Positions 1-6,572 of a stretch of DNA of 8,610 nucleotides are shown piece after piece. The notes under the pieces are model-generated. The model was not told where the DNA came from. It saw only the letters and a program-made list of their open reading frames with translations, and made no database searches. Source of the stretch: an uncultured bacterium. Its GTDB lineage: Bacteria; Bacteroidota; Bacteroidia; Sphingobacteriales; Sphingobacteriaceae. The DNA lies in NCBI GenBank assembly GCA_903958995.1, contig CAJBVG010000140.1:1-8610 (forward strand). The letters run 5' to 3'. Each line of letters begins with the position of its first letter. Positions within the stretch are counted from its first letter, which is position 1. The position numbers and the translations under genes were made by a program.

Positions 1-22
1 AATAGACTTCAGCAAGTCTATT
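1..22. repeat. perfect 9-bp inverted repeat with 4-nt loop
   Basis: The first 22 bases are AATAGACTT (1-9), a 4-nt loop CAGC (10-13), and its exact reverse complement AAGTCTATT (14-22). It could be the terminator stem of a gene lying to the left, or the edge of a repeat that begins outside the window. No clear T run follows on the plus strand, and the left side is cut off by the window edge, so the role cannot be decided. Related words (AAGTACTA, AAGTGTCTA) follow up to about position 40, so it may be the end of a degenerate array like those in other gaps. Confidence 0.5.
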
Positions 23-88
23 AAGTACTAAAGTGTCTAATCGAGAAATGTAAACACAAAATAATAAAAATCATTAGGATAAAACAAT

Positions 89-592
89 ATGAATATTAAA
101 CAAATAGAATCAAAAATATACGAAATTAGAGGAATAAAAGTAATGTTAGACTATGATTTAGCAACATTGTATGATGTAGAAACAAAATATTTAAATTTAG
201 CTGTAAAAAGAAATATAAAACGATTTCCTAATGACTTCATGTTTCAAATTTCGACAGATGAATGGAATACTTTGAGGTTGCAAATTGCAACCTCAAATCA
301 AAAAGGTGGTACTAGATATCAACCCTATGCATTTACAGAACAAGGATTAGCTATGTTAAGTGGAATATTAAATTCAGACAAAGCAATTGAAGTCAACATT
401 TCCATTATGAGAGCTTTTGTAATTATTAGAAATTTAGCGTTATCCCATGCAGAATTAACTCAAAAAATAAATGAAATTGAATTAAAATACAATAAACAAT
501 TTAAAGATGTATACGAAGCATTGAATTATCTTATTAGTAAAGACAAACAAGAGATTGAACAAAAAGAAAGAAAACGAATTGGATACAAATAA
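89..592 (+). CDS. ORF6N domain protein (phage antirepressor-like, putative DNA-binding)
   Basis: This 167-residue protein has the ORF6N domain typical of phage and Bacteroidota accessory proteins. Residues 8-92 carry the hallmark stretch: IRG.KVMLDYDLA.LY (13-28), the LAVKRN segment (37-42), RFP.DFMFQ (45-53), the QIATSN motif (65-70) and YAFTEQGLAML (80-90). The family is linked to KilA-N/antirepressor proteins and is thought to bind DNA; no enzymatic role is established. Residues 118-165 are charged and helical-looking, probably a coiled coil for oligomerisation. The ATG at 89 is supported by an AGGA at 76-79, 9 nt upstream. I see no TAnnTTTG promoter in the 88 bp before it. The gene stands alone on its strand, has no phage neighbours here, and converges on the pseudouridine synthase gene. 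It contains a 27-bp palindrome (271-297). The length is at the short end for such proteins but the ORF looks intact. Confidence 0.9.
   Translation: MNIKQIESKIYEIRGIKVMLDYDLATLYDVETKYLNLAVKRNIKRFPNDFMFQISTDEWNTLRLQIATSNQKGGTRYQPYAFTEQGLAMLSGILNSDKAIEVNISIMRAFVIIRNLALSHAELTQKINEIELKYNKQFKDVYEALNYLISKDKQEIEQKERKRIGYK
271..297. repeat. 27-bp palindrome inside the ORF6N gene
   Basis: Bases 271-283 (TTTGAGGTTGCAA) and 285-297 (TTGCAACCTCAAA) are exact reverse complements around a single A at 284. The palindrome encodes residues 61-70 (TLRLQIATSN), which lie in the conserved part of the ORF6N domain. A 13-1-13 perfect palindrome is much longer than expected by chance in 8.6 kb. It could be an operator bound by the gene's own product or another regulator, a hairpin in the mRNA, or a by-product of codon choice around a conserved motif. 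Confidence 0.85.
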
Positions 593-668
593 ATTCTAAA
601 TTGTAAATTGTAAATTCTAAGTTGTAAGGTGTAAGATTAAAATTTACAATTTAGAATTTAGAATTTAT
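591..668. repeat. inverted heptamer arrays between convergent genes (possible bidirectional terminator)
   Basis: From 591 to 639 seven heptamers run head to tail with the theme AAATTGT or AAATTCT, decaying to AAGGTGT. From 641 to 668 four heptamers of the theme AATTTAG run in the reverse-complement sense. The outer 19 bases (591-609) are the exact reverse complement of 641-659, so a 19-bp stem with a 31-nt loop can form. The array overlaps the last bases of the ORF6N stop codon (590-592) and ends 6 bp before the stop of the minus-strand pseudouridine synthase gene. Its place between two convergent genes suits a bidirectional terminator, although the stem is AT-only and no classical GC stem plus T run is present. 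Confidence 0.75.
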
Positions 669-674
669 TAAGAA

Positions 675-1625
675 TTATTTTCTTTTCCGAAAAGCAGCAC
701 TACTCGTTACCCCTTTCCCTGAAGCTCTCTTATTTCCCGCAGGTCTACGATTCCGGTTATCAGGATTATTCCCTACCACATTTCTATTTTTCGCAGTTTC
801 GCCATTTCGACCTTTCGCAGTTTCGCCATTTCGACCTTTCGCAGTTTCGCTAGTTCGTCGTTTCGCATTTTCGCTAGTTCGCCCTTTCGCCCCTTCGCTA
901 GTTCGTCGTTTCGCTAGTTCGCTTTTCGACCCTTCCGTCATCTTATAAATCGACTTCATTTCATTGGGATCCAAATCTCTCCAATCGCCTACGGCTAAGC
1001 CTTTCAGACTGATGTTCATAATTCGAACTCGTTCTAATTTGTTTACTTCGTAACCAAAGTGCTCACACATTCTACGAATTTGACGATTTAATCCTTGTAC
1101 TAAAACAATTCGAAATGTAAATATTGATTCTTTAACCACCTTGCACTTTTTGGTCATGACCCCTAACATCGGAACACCATTCGACATTCCTTCTAGTACT
1201 TCATCGGTAAGTGCTTTGTTTACGGTTACTACATATTCTTTCTCGTGCTTATTACCAGCACGTAGAATTTTATTAACCATATCGCCATTATTCGTTAAGA
1301 AGATTAAACCTGATGAATCTTTATCTAATCGACCAATTGGAAAAATACGAGTGCTGTGATTAACGAAATTTACGATGTTGTCTTTTATGCCTTCTTCGGT
1401 TGTAGAAGTTATTCCAACCGGTTTGTTTAATGCTATAAAAATAATGTCTTCTTCTTGTAAAGGCTCTAATTCATTACCGTTTACACGAACAATATCGCGA
1501 GGTTTTACTTGATCTCCAACGCTCGCACGTTTACCATTTATAAAAACATTCCCTTTTTCAATATATCGATCAGCCTCGCGCCTAGAGCACAAACCTGATT
1601 CGGCAATGAATTTATTTAATCGCAT
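675..1625 (-). CDS. rluF: 23S rRNA pseudouridine synthase, RluF-like, with repeat-derived C-terminal tail
   Basis: This 316-residue RsuA/RluF-family enzyme isomerises a uridine in rRNA to pseudouridine. The N-terminal S4 RNA-binding domain covers about residues 1-50 (MRLNKFIAESGLCSRREAD). The catalytic domain starts near 60 with IALNKP.GITST and holds the GRLDKDSSGL motif at 98-107, whose Asp101 is the expected catalytic residue. GLNRQIRRMCEHFGY (178-192) and LERVRI (197-202) are the other family motifs. The 23S U2604 (RluF) assignment rests on overall resemblance and could be a sister RluB/RsuA type. The normal fold ends near residue 230. Residues 238-282 are 8-residue repeats of the form AK.R(T/N)(S/G)E., followed by a basic, Asn-rich end to 316. 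The ATG at 1623-1625 sits directly beside a tandem array (1631-1706) that leaves no room for a normal ribosome binding site. It lies 81 bp downstream of korB on the same strand and may be read from the same transcript. Confidence 0.9.
   Translation of the reverse strand: MRLNKFIAESGLCSRREADRYIEKGNVFINGKRASVGDQVKPRDIVRVNGNELEPLQEEDIIFIALNKPVGITSTTEEGIKDNIVNFVNHSTRIFPIGRLDKDSSGLIFLTNNGDMVNKILRAGNKHEKEYVVTVNKALTDEVLEGMSNGVPMLGVMTKKCKVVKESIFTFRIVLVQGLNRQIRRMCEHFGYEVNKLERVRIMNISLKGLAVGDWRDLDPNEMKSIYKMTEGSKSELAKRRTSEGAKGRTSENAKRRTSETAKGRNGETAKGRNGETAKNRNVVGNNPDNRNRRPAGNKRASGKGVTSSAAFRKRK
787..922. repeat. 17-unit octanucleotide array inside the rluF-like gene
   Basis: Read on the plus strand, 17 back-to-back octamers (787-922) all fit NNNTTCGN, most being NNNTTCGC, with no insertion or deletion across 136 bp. 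A further 7-nt decayed unit follows at 923-929. Frequent versions are TAGTTCGC, AGTTTCGC, CCTTTCGC and CATTTCGA. Three octamers make 24 bp, so on the coding (minus) strand the array is read in frame as an 8-residue repeat, residues about 235-280 of the enzyme. The unit style (short, degenerate, fixed period) matches the intergenic arrays elsewhere in this window. Confidence 0.9.
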
Positions 1626-1630
1626 TTTTT

Positions 1631-1706
1631 CGTGTGCTCGTTATTCGTGTGCTCGTGTGCTCGTGTGCAAATGATTAGCACATTAGCAAATTGGCACATT
1701 AGCATA
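1631..1706. repeat. octanucleotide arrays between korB and the rluF-like gene
   Basis: Two adjoining arrays fill the gap. At 1631-1669 the unit is CGTGTGCT (copies at 1631, 1646 and 1654, a variant CGTGTGCA at 1662, and a 7-nt decayed unit at 1639). At 1670-1706 the theme changes to ACATTAGC (copies at 1680 and 1696, a variant AAATTGGC between them, and degenerate flanks). The second array abuts the korB stop codon (1707-1709), and the first ends 5 bp before the rluF-like start codon. No terminator or TAnnTTTG promoter can be seen in the gap. Confidence 0.85.
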
Positions 1707-2759
1707 TTATCTAAGTTCAGCATTAAGTTCTTCGAGGGCAACAGAGCCTGGACAAAGTTCTTTAGCTGTTAATTGGTTCAATGGAATATCTACAGTATTT
1801 AATACATGATGTAAATCTTTCGATTCTGGTTCGATGAAAATTAAACCCGTTAAGATTTCGCCATTGATTTTTGTTTTCTGCAAAGCAGTAATAGCCGACA
1901 TTCTATCTTCTGGATTCCATTCACTTTCTAATTTATGTAATTGTAAATGTGAACCATCGTGTAAGGTAATATCTTGTTCTGCTCCTGCTTCGTAGCTAGT
2001 AGTAATTTCTTCTTGGAAAGGAACGAAATCTACAGTAGAAGTAAGCTCAATATGTTCACGTACATAGTCGTACGATTTTGTAGAACCCGGATTATTATTA
2101 AACGTTACACAAGGAGATATCACGTTGATGATTGCGAACCCTGGGTGTTTGATAGCAGCTTTTATTAATGGAATTAATTGCGCTTTATCGCCTGAAAAAC
2201 TTTGAGCAACAAAACCTGCGCCTAATTCTAAAGCTAAACTTGGTAAATCAATCGCATTAAACATATTCACTGATCCCGATTTACTTTTAGAACCTTCATC
2301 AGCAGTTGCCGAATCTTGTCCTTTCGTTAATCCGTAACATCCATTATTCATTACGATGTACACCATGTTTAAATTTCTACGAATTACGTGTACAAACTGT
2401 CCCATACCAATAGATGCAGTATCACCATCACCAGAAACCCCAAAATAAATAAGCTCTTTGTTGGCAAGGTTTGATCCTGTAGCTACAGAAGGCATACGTC
2501 CATGCACCGAATTAAATCCGTGCGATTGACTTAAAAAATAGGCTGGTGTTTTTGATGAACAACCAATACCAGATAGTTTTGCTAAACGGTGTGGTTGAAT
2601 CGCTAGTTCGAAACATGATTGCACAATTGCTGCACTGATGGAATCGTGTCCACAACCTGCACAAAGTGTAGATAATGATCCTTCGTAAACCGTTTTGGTA
2701 TAACCCAAATCATTGGTTTTTAAATCAGGGTGACGAAATTTCGGACGTATATAAGTCAT
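1707..2759 (-). CDS. korB: 2-oxoacid:ferredoxin oxidoreductase beta subunit (probably 2-oxoglutarate)
   Basis: This 350-residue cytosolic subunit carries the thiamine diphosphate and one [4Fe-4S] cluster of a 2-oxoacid:ferredoxin oxidoreductase, which converts a 2-oxoacid plus CoA to acyl-CoA, CO2 and reduced ferredoxin. The CAGCGH motif (33-38), GIGCSSKTP (64-72), the TPP/Mg motif GDGD (110-113) and NNGCYGLTKGQ (138-148) are all present. Cys33, Cys36, Cys67 and Cys217 have the spacing expected of the four cluster ligands in archaeal 2-oxoacid oxidoreductases. The GCSSK form and YGLTKGQ favour 2-oxoglutarate over pyruvate, but substrate choice is inferred. Residues beyond about 260 are a Bacteroidota-type C-terminal extension I cannot assign. 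ATG at 2757-2759 starts 10 bp after the korA stop, so the two subunits are almost certainly co-translated from one message. Confidence 0.93.
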   Translation of the reverse strand: MTYIRPKFRHPDLKTNDLGYTKTVYEGSLSTLCAGCGHDSISAAIVQSCFELAIQPHRLAKLSGIGCSSKTPAYFLSQSHGFNSVHGRMPSVATGSNLANKELIYFGVSGDGDTASIGMGQFVHVIRRNLNMVYIVMNNGCYGLTKGQDSATADEGSKSKSGSVNMFNAIDLPSLALELGAGFVAQSFSGDKAQLIPLIKAAIKHPGFAIINVISPCVTFNNNPGSTKSYDYVREHIELTSTVDFVPFQEEITTSYEAGAEQDITLHDGSHLQLHKLESEWNPEDRMSAITALQKTKINGEILTGLIFIEPESKDLHHVLNTVDIPLNQLTAKELCPGSVALEELNAELR

Positions 2760-2769
2760 GTTGTGTTGC

Positions 2770-4593
2770 TTAAGAAACTAATTTTACTTCGTTGTTAATT
2801 TTAGATTTAATCGTTTCAACGATATGATCTGCAGTAATTGGCATACCATCATAGTTTAACACCGAGATGATATCTTTTGGATTGATTTGTAATTCATTTA
2901 CCAAAATAGATTTCATTTGAGCATCTCTATTTTGTTCAATTAAAAATACCTTTTTATGTGCATTAATAAAATCATCAACATCTTGGTTGAAAGGGAACGA
3001 ACGAATACGCATTGCATCAAAATGCAAATCATCATCTGCTAAAATATCAATCGCTTCTTTCGCAGCATATATTGATGTTCCGAAGTAAATGATACCGTAA
3101 TCATTCTCATTTTTATCTTGCAAAAATTCTGGCGCAGGAACTCTAGATTTCATGGTTTCCCATTTCAATTCTAAACGTTTCATGTTGCGAACGTAAGCAT
3201 CACTATCTTCTGTATAGGTAGCAAACTCATCTCTCGATGTACCACGTGTGAAGTACGATCCTTTGGTTGGATGTGTTCCTGGATAAGTTCTATAAGGAAC
3301 TCCATCACCATCCACATCTAAATATCTACCCCACTTTTCTACCTTATCTAATTCTTCTGCATTTAATACTTTACCACGATTCATTGGTTTCGAATCGTCC
3401 CATTTTAATGGAGCACACACATGATCATTCATCCCTAAATCTAAATCGGTTAGCATGATGATTGGTGTTTGGAAAAATTCTGCGAGCTCAAAAGCTTCAG
3501 CAGTCATTTCAAAACATTCTGTTGGTGTTGATGGAAATACTAAAGCATGTTTAGTATCACCGTGTGATGCATATGCTGAAGCAATAATATCCGATTGTTG
3601 AGTACGTGTTGGCATTCCTGTAGAAGGACCACTACGTTGCACATCAATAAGTACTAAAGGAATCTCAGCAAAATATGCAAGACCTAAGAATTCCGACATT
3701 AATGAAACTCCCGGACCACTTGTCGCAGTAAATGCACGCGAGCCATTCCAGTTAGCACCAATGGCCATACCTATTGCTGATAATTCATCTTCGGCTTGTA
3801 CAATGGCAAATAAATTTTTACCTGTTACTGGGTCTACTCTGTATTTTTTTGCATAGTCGGTAAACGCTTCTACAACAGATGTTGAAGGAGTAATTGGGTA
3901 CCAACTTGCAACAGTAGCACCAGCATAAATAGCACCTAAGCCACAAGCTGAATTACCATCCATCATAATAGAATCACCAACTAAATCTCTTCGCTCTAAA
4001 CTAATCTCTAAAGGATATTCATAATGATCGAAAATATATTGACGACCCATTTCAATCGCTTTAATGTTAGGTGCGATTAATTTTTCTTTTCCTTGAAACT
4101 GTTCAGCTAATAAATCAGCTAACACTTCCATCTCTATATTTAATAGGGCTGATAGAGCTCCTACATAAATGATGTTTTTGAAAAGTTGACGTTGACGAGG
4201 ATCTTGATATTCACGAATACACATTTCCATTAATGGAACGCCGATGTAATTTATATCATCACGAATGAATTCTGGATTGATTCCTTTTGTACAATCATAA
4301 ACAAAATATCCACCTGGCTTTACACTGTTTACATCGTTCTTCATGCTTTGTGGATTAACACAAACCATAAGATCTACACCAGCTCTACGCCCTAAGTATC
4401 CTTGCTCACTAACACGTACATCATACCAAGTAGGTAAACCTTGAATGTTCGAAGGAAATATATTTTTAGGAGTAACGAAAATACCCATTCTGAAAATTGC
4501 TTTTGCAAATAATAAATTTGCTGAAGCAGAACCCGTACCGTTGACGTTCGCAAAACGAACGACAAAATTATTTATTTTACTGCGATCTGACAT
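2770..4593 (-). CDS. korA: 2-oxoacid:ferredoxin oxidoreductase alpha subunit with fused gamma domain
   Basis: This 607-residue protein joins the gamma and alpha parts of the 2-oxoacid:ferredoxin oxidoreductase. Residues about 10-190 are the gamma (catalytic) domain, opening with a NGTGSASANLL glycine-rich motif (18-28). Residues about 210-430 form the pyrimidine-binding domain, with YPITPST (232-238), the TSGPGVSLMSEF motif (291-302) and QRSGPSTGMPT (319-329). The remainder is the transketolase C-terminal-like domain II. The gamma-alpha fusion is usual for KorA of aerobic and anaerobic Bacteroidota. With KorB it would form an (alpha-beta)2 enzyme in the cytosol. Its ATG at 4591-4593 overlaps the end of the upstream GltD-like gene by 22 bp, pointing to translational coupling. 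The ORF looks complete, with no missing motif. Confidence 0.93.
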   Translation of the reverse strand: MSDRSKINNFVVRFANVNGTGSASANLLFAKAIFRMGIFVTPKNIFPSNIQGLPTWYDVRVSEQGYLGRRAGVDLMVCVNPQSMKNDVNSVKPGGYFVYDCTKGINPEFIRDDINYIGVPLMEMCIREYQDPRQRQLFKNIIYVGALSALLNIEMEVLADLLAEQFQGKEKLIAPNIKAIEMGRQYIFDHYEYPLEISLERRDLVGDSIMMDGNSACGLGAIYAGATVASWYPITPSTSVVEAFTDYAKKYRVDPVTGKNLFAIVQAEDELSAIGMAIGANWNGSRAFTATSGPGVSLMSEFLGLAYFAEIPLVLIDVQRSGPSTGMPTRTQQSDIIASAYASHGDTKHALVFPSTPTECFEMTAEAFELAEFFQTPIIMLTDLDLGMNDHVCAPLKWDDSKPMNRGKVLNAEELDKVEKWGRYLDVDGDGVPYRTYPGTHPTKGSYFTRGTSRDEFATYTEDSDAYVRNMKRLELKWETMKSRVPAPEFLQDKNENDYGIIYFGTSIYAAKEAIDILADDDLHFDAMRIRSFPFNQDVDDFINAHKKVFLIEQNRDAQMKSILVNELQINPKDIISVLNYDGMPITADHIVETIKSKINNEVKLVS

Positions 4594-6407
4594 TGATTCC
4601 CTGCTTTTGTAACACTATAAAAGAATTTTTGCATATCCCAAGCAGATGTTGGGCAACGTTCTGCGCATAAACCGCAGTGCAAACAAACGTCTTCATCTTT
4701 AACCATCACACGTTTTGTACCCGGAACAGCATCCGATATTAATATCGCTTGATCATGATTGTTCGCTGGCATAGTTAATTTTAAACGTAATGCTGATTCG
4801 TCTTCTTCATTTGGAATAAAGGTGATGCATGATGTAGGACAAATATCCACACAAGCATCGCACTCAATACATTTGTTTTCAGAGAATGCGGTTTGAACAT
4901 CACAGTTCAAACAACGTTGTGCCTCTGTAAATCCATGTAAATGATCGAAGCCTAATTCTACTTCAACTTTACGATCACTTAAGGCTAATTTTTTATCGAC
5001 TAAAGGAACAGATTGACGATTGTCAATTTCTACCATACTGTCATAACTCCATTCGTGGATACCCATTTTCTGACTAACCAAATTTACGAATGGTGATGGA
5101 CGATTTTTTAACGATTCTCCACTACAAAATAAGTCGATTGAAATTGCTGCCTGATGCCCTTGAGCAACTGCAGTAATTACGTTTTTCGGTCCGAATGCCG
5201 CATCACCACCAAAGAAAACTTTTGGCAATGTTGATTGATACGTTACTGCATCAACAACCGGCATTTCAGATTTATTAAATTCTAAACCTAAGTCTCTTTC
5301 TATCCAAGTAAAGCTTGTTGATTGACCGATGGCGATTAGTACATCATCAGCTTCAATAAACACATCCGCTTCACCAGCATTTACTAATGCTCTCCCACCC
5401 TTATCATCATACTTTGCAATAACTTTTTCGAACATCATTCCTTTTAATTTTCCGTTTTCTACAACGAAACTTTTAGGAACATGGCAATCAAGAATTGGAA
5501 TATCTTCATGCATGGCATCTTCAATCTCCCATGGAGAAGCACGCATTTCGTTGAACGGACTACGAACAACTACTTTAACTTCTGCACCACCTAAGCGACG
5601 AGAAGTACGGCAACAATCCATGGCAGTATTTCCACCACCTAATACAATAACTTTTTTACCTATTGCTGATGTGTGCTCAAATGCAACACTAGCAAGCCAT
5701 TCAATACCAATATGAATATTAGCATCACCTTCTTGGCGTCCTGGTAACTCATATAAATCACGACCCTTTGGTGCACCTGTACCTACAAATACAGCATCAT
5801 AATCTTTTGCTATAACATCTTTTAAACTTTCTACTCTAGTTTTAAATTGAGTATGAATACCCATATCTAAAATGAATCCTACTTCTTCGTTAATCACATG
5901 TTCTGGTAAACGGAAAGAAGGAATCTGACTACGCATCATTCCACCTGCACGATTTTGATCATCGAACAAATGAATTTCATATCCTAGAGGAGCTAAATCT
6001 CTTGCTACTGTTAATGATGCAGGACCACCACCTATCAATGCAATTTTTTTGCTGTTTGATGGGAATGGAGCTTTTGGCATTAATGCACTAACATTTGATT
6101 TGTTATCGGCGGCTACACGTTTCAATCTACATATCGCTACGGGCTCATCTTCTACACGACCTCTTCTGCAAGCAGGTTCACAAGGACGATCGCAAGTTCT
6201 ACCTAAAATTCCAGGAAAAACATTGGATTCCCAATTCACCATGTACGCTTCAGTATATTTTTGCGCAGCTATTAAACGGATGTATTCGGGTACTGGAGTG
6301 TGAGCCGGACAAGCATATTGACAATCTACCACCTTGTGGTAATATTCCGGATCCTTAATATCGGTTGGTTTCAATACAAAAAGTTTAAATAAAAAGAAAA
6401 ACTTCAA
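4572..6407 (-). CDS. GltD-like FAD/NAD(P) oxidoreductase with two 4Fe-4S ferredoxin motifs
   Basis: This protein of up to 611 residues resembles the glutamate synthase small subunit / dihydropyrimidine dehydrogenase N-terminal module. An iron-sulfur domain holds Cys29, Cys33, Cys72, Cys76 and Cys80 (DCQYACPAHTP and TCDRPCEPAC). The FAD site has GGGPA at 126-130, the NAD(P)H site GGGNTAMD at 257-264, and a second FAD motif GGDA at 400-403. The C-terminus adds two classical CxxCxxCxxxC motifs (513-523 and 575-585). In front of korAB it is best read as the diaphorase that passes electrons between the 2-oxoacid oxidoreductase and NAD(P)H; true glutamate synthase use is unlikely because no large subunit lies beside it. 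No in-frame ATG exists before residue 56. The start must be TTG, either at 6405-6407 or at 6372-6374 (giving MKPTDIKDPEYY); the second would drop an odd Phe-rich leader. A TAnnTTTG promoter lies just upstream (6434-6463). Confidence 0.88.
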   Translation of the reverse strand: MKFFFLFKLFVLKPTDIKDPEYYHKVVDCQYACPAHTPVPEYIRLIAAQKYTEAYMVNWESNVFPGILGRTCDRPCEPACRRGRVEDEPVAICRLKRVAADNKSNVSALMPKAPFPSNSKKIALIGGGPASLTVARDLAPLGYEIHLFDDQNRAGGMMRSQIPSFRLPEHVINEEVGFILDMGIHTQFKTRVESLKDVIAKDYDAVFVGTGAPKGRDLYELPGRQEGDANIHIGIEWLASVAFEHTSAIGKKVIVLGGGNTAMDCCRTSRRLGGAEVKVVVRSPFNEMRASPWEIEDAMHEDIPILDCHVPKSFVVENGKLKGMMFEKVIAKYDDKGGRALVNAGEADVFIEADDVLIAIGQSTSFTWIERDLGLEFNKSEMPVVDAVTYQSTLPKVFFGGDAAFGPKNVITAVAQGHQAAISIDLFCSGESLKNRPSPFVNLVSQKMGIHEWSYDSMVEIDNRQSVPLVDKKLALSDRKVEVELGFDHLHGFTEAQRCLNCDVQTAFSENKCIECDACVDICPTSCITFIPNEEDESALRLKLTMPANNHDQAILISDAVPGTKRVMVKDEDVCLHCGLCAERCPTSAWDMQKFFYSVTKAGNQCQIAVK

Positions 6408-6433
6408 TCGCTTTTACTAGAAAGCTAAGAATT

Positions 6434-6463
6434 CAAATTTATCGCTTTTTGTTAATTAAACAA
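6434..6463 (-). promoter_or_regulatory. Bacteroidota promoter of the gltD-like/korA/korB operon
   Basis: On the minus strand a -33 element TTG (6461-6463) and a -7 element TAAATTTG (6434-6441, a perfect TAnnTTTG) are 19 nt apart, matching the primary sigma factor consensus of Bacteroidota. Transcription would begin near 6427, leaving a 5' leader of about 20 nt before the upstream TTG start codon (6407) or about 53 nt before the second (6374). This is the only convincing promoter upstream of the three-gene operon. Confidence 0.75.
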
Positions 6464-6481
6464 GTTCTATTTTATCCACAT

Positions 6482-6509
6482 GAGTATCGGGTATCGGGTA
6501 TCGAGTAAA
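6482..6509. repeat. heptanucleotide array left of the TlpA-like gene
   Basis: Four heptamers run head to tail on the plus strand: GAGTATC (6482), GGGTATC (6489 and 6496) and GAGTAAA (6503). The stretch GGGTATCGAGTA at 6496-6507 recurs as its exact reverse complement at 7425-7436 on the other side of the TlpA-like gene. Confidence 0.85.
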
Positions 6510-6520
6510 ATGACGTTTTT

Positions 6521-6570
6521 GCGCACAGGTGCATACCCTTTTCGGGTTACGCTTGTGCGCTGTTAGGCAT
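6521..6570 (-). other. attC-like hairpin directly after the TlpA-like gene
   Basis: Right after the stop codon, the minus strand reads GCCTAAC (6562-6568), which fits the integron core R'' consensus RYYYAAC. One base later begins a long imperfect stem-loop. GCGCACA (6521-6527) pairs perfectly with TGTGCGC (6554-6560), the middle is imperfect with a bulged T, and ACCC/GGGT closes a 5-nt loop (6539-6543). Position after the stop, the bulge and the core motif resemble an attC site. The matching R' core (GTTRRRY) is not present at 6511-6520, so it is incomplete or only a look-alike. No T run follows the stem in the gene's direction, so it is not a standard intrinsic terminator. Confidence 0.45.
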
Positions 6571-6572
6571 AG

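Noticed and set aside
787..922. CRISPR array
   Set aside because: The period is 8 bp with no repeat-spacer alternation, and it is read in frame inside a pseudouridine synthase gene.
5329..5715. Plus-strand 128-codon ORF within the GltD-like gene
   Set aside because: It is antisense to the conserved NAD(P)H-binding region of the GltD-like protein and has Ser/Thr-rich composition typical of a shadow frame.
6521..6560. Rho-independent terminator of the TlpA-like gene
   Set aside because: The stem is followed by an A run rather than a T run in the gene's direction.
6511..6570. Complete functional attC site
   Set aside because: Only the core next to the stop codon matches; the opposite core position (6511-6520) does not fit GTTRRRY, so it is reported only as attC-like.
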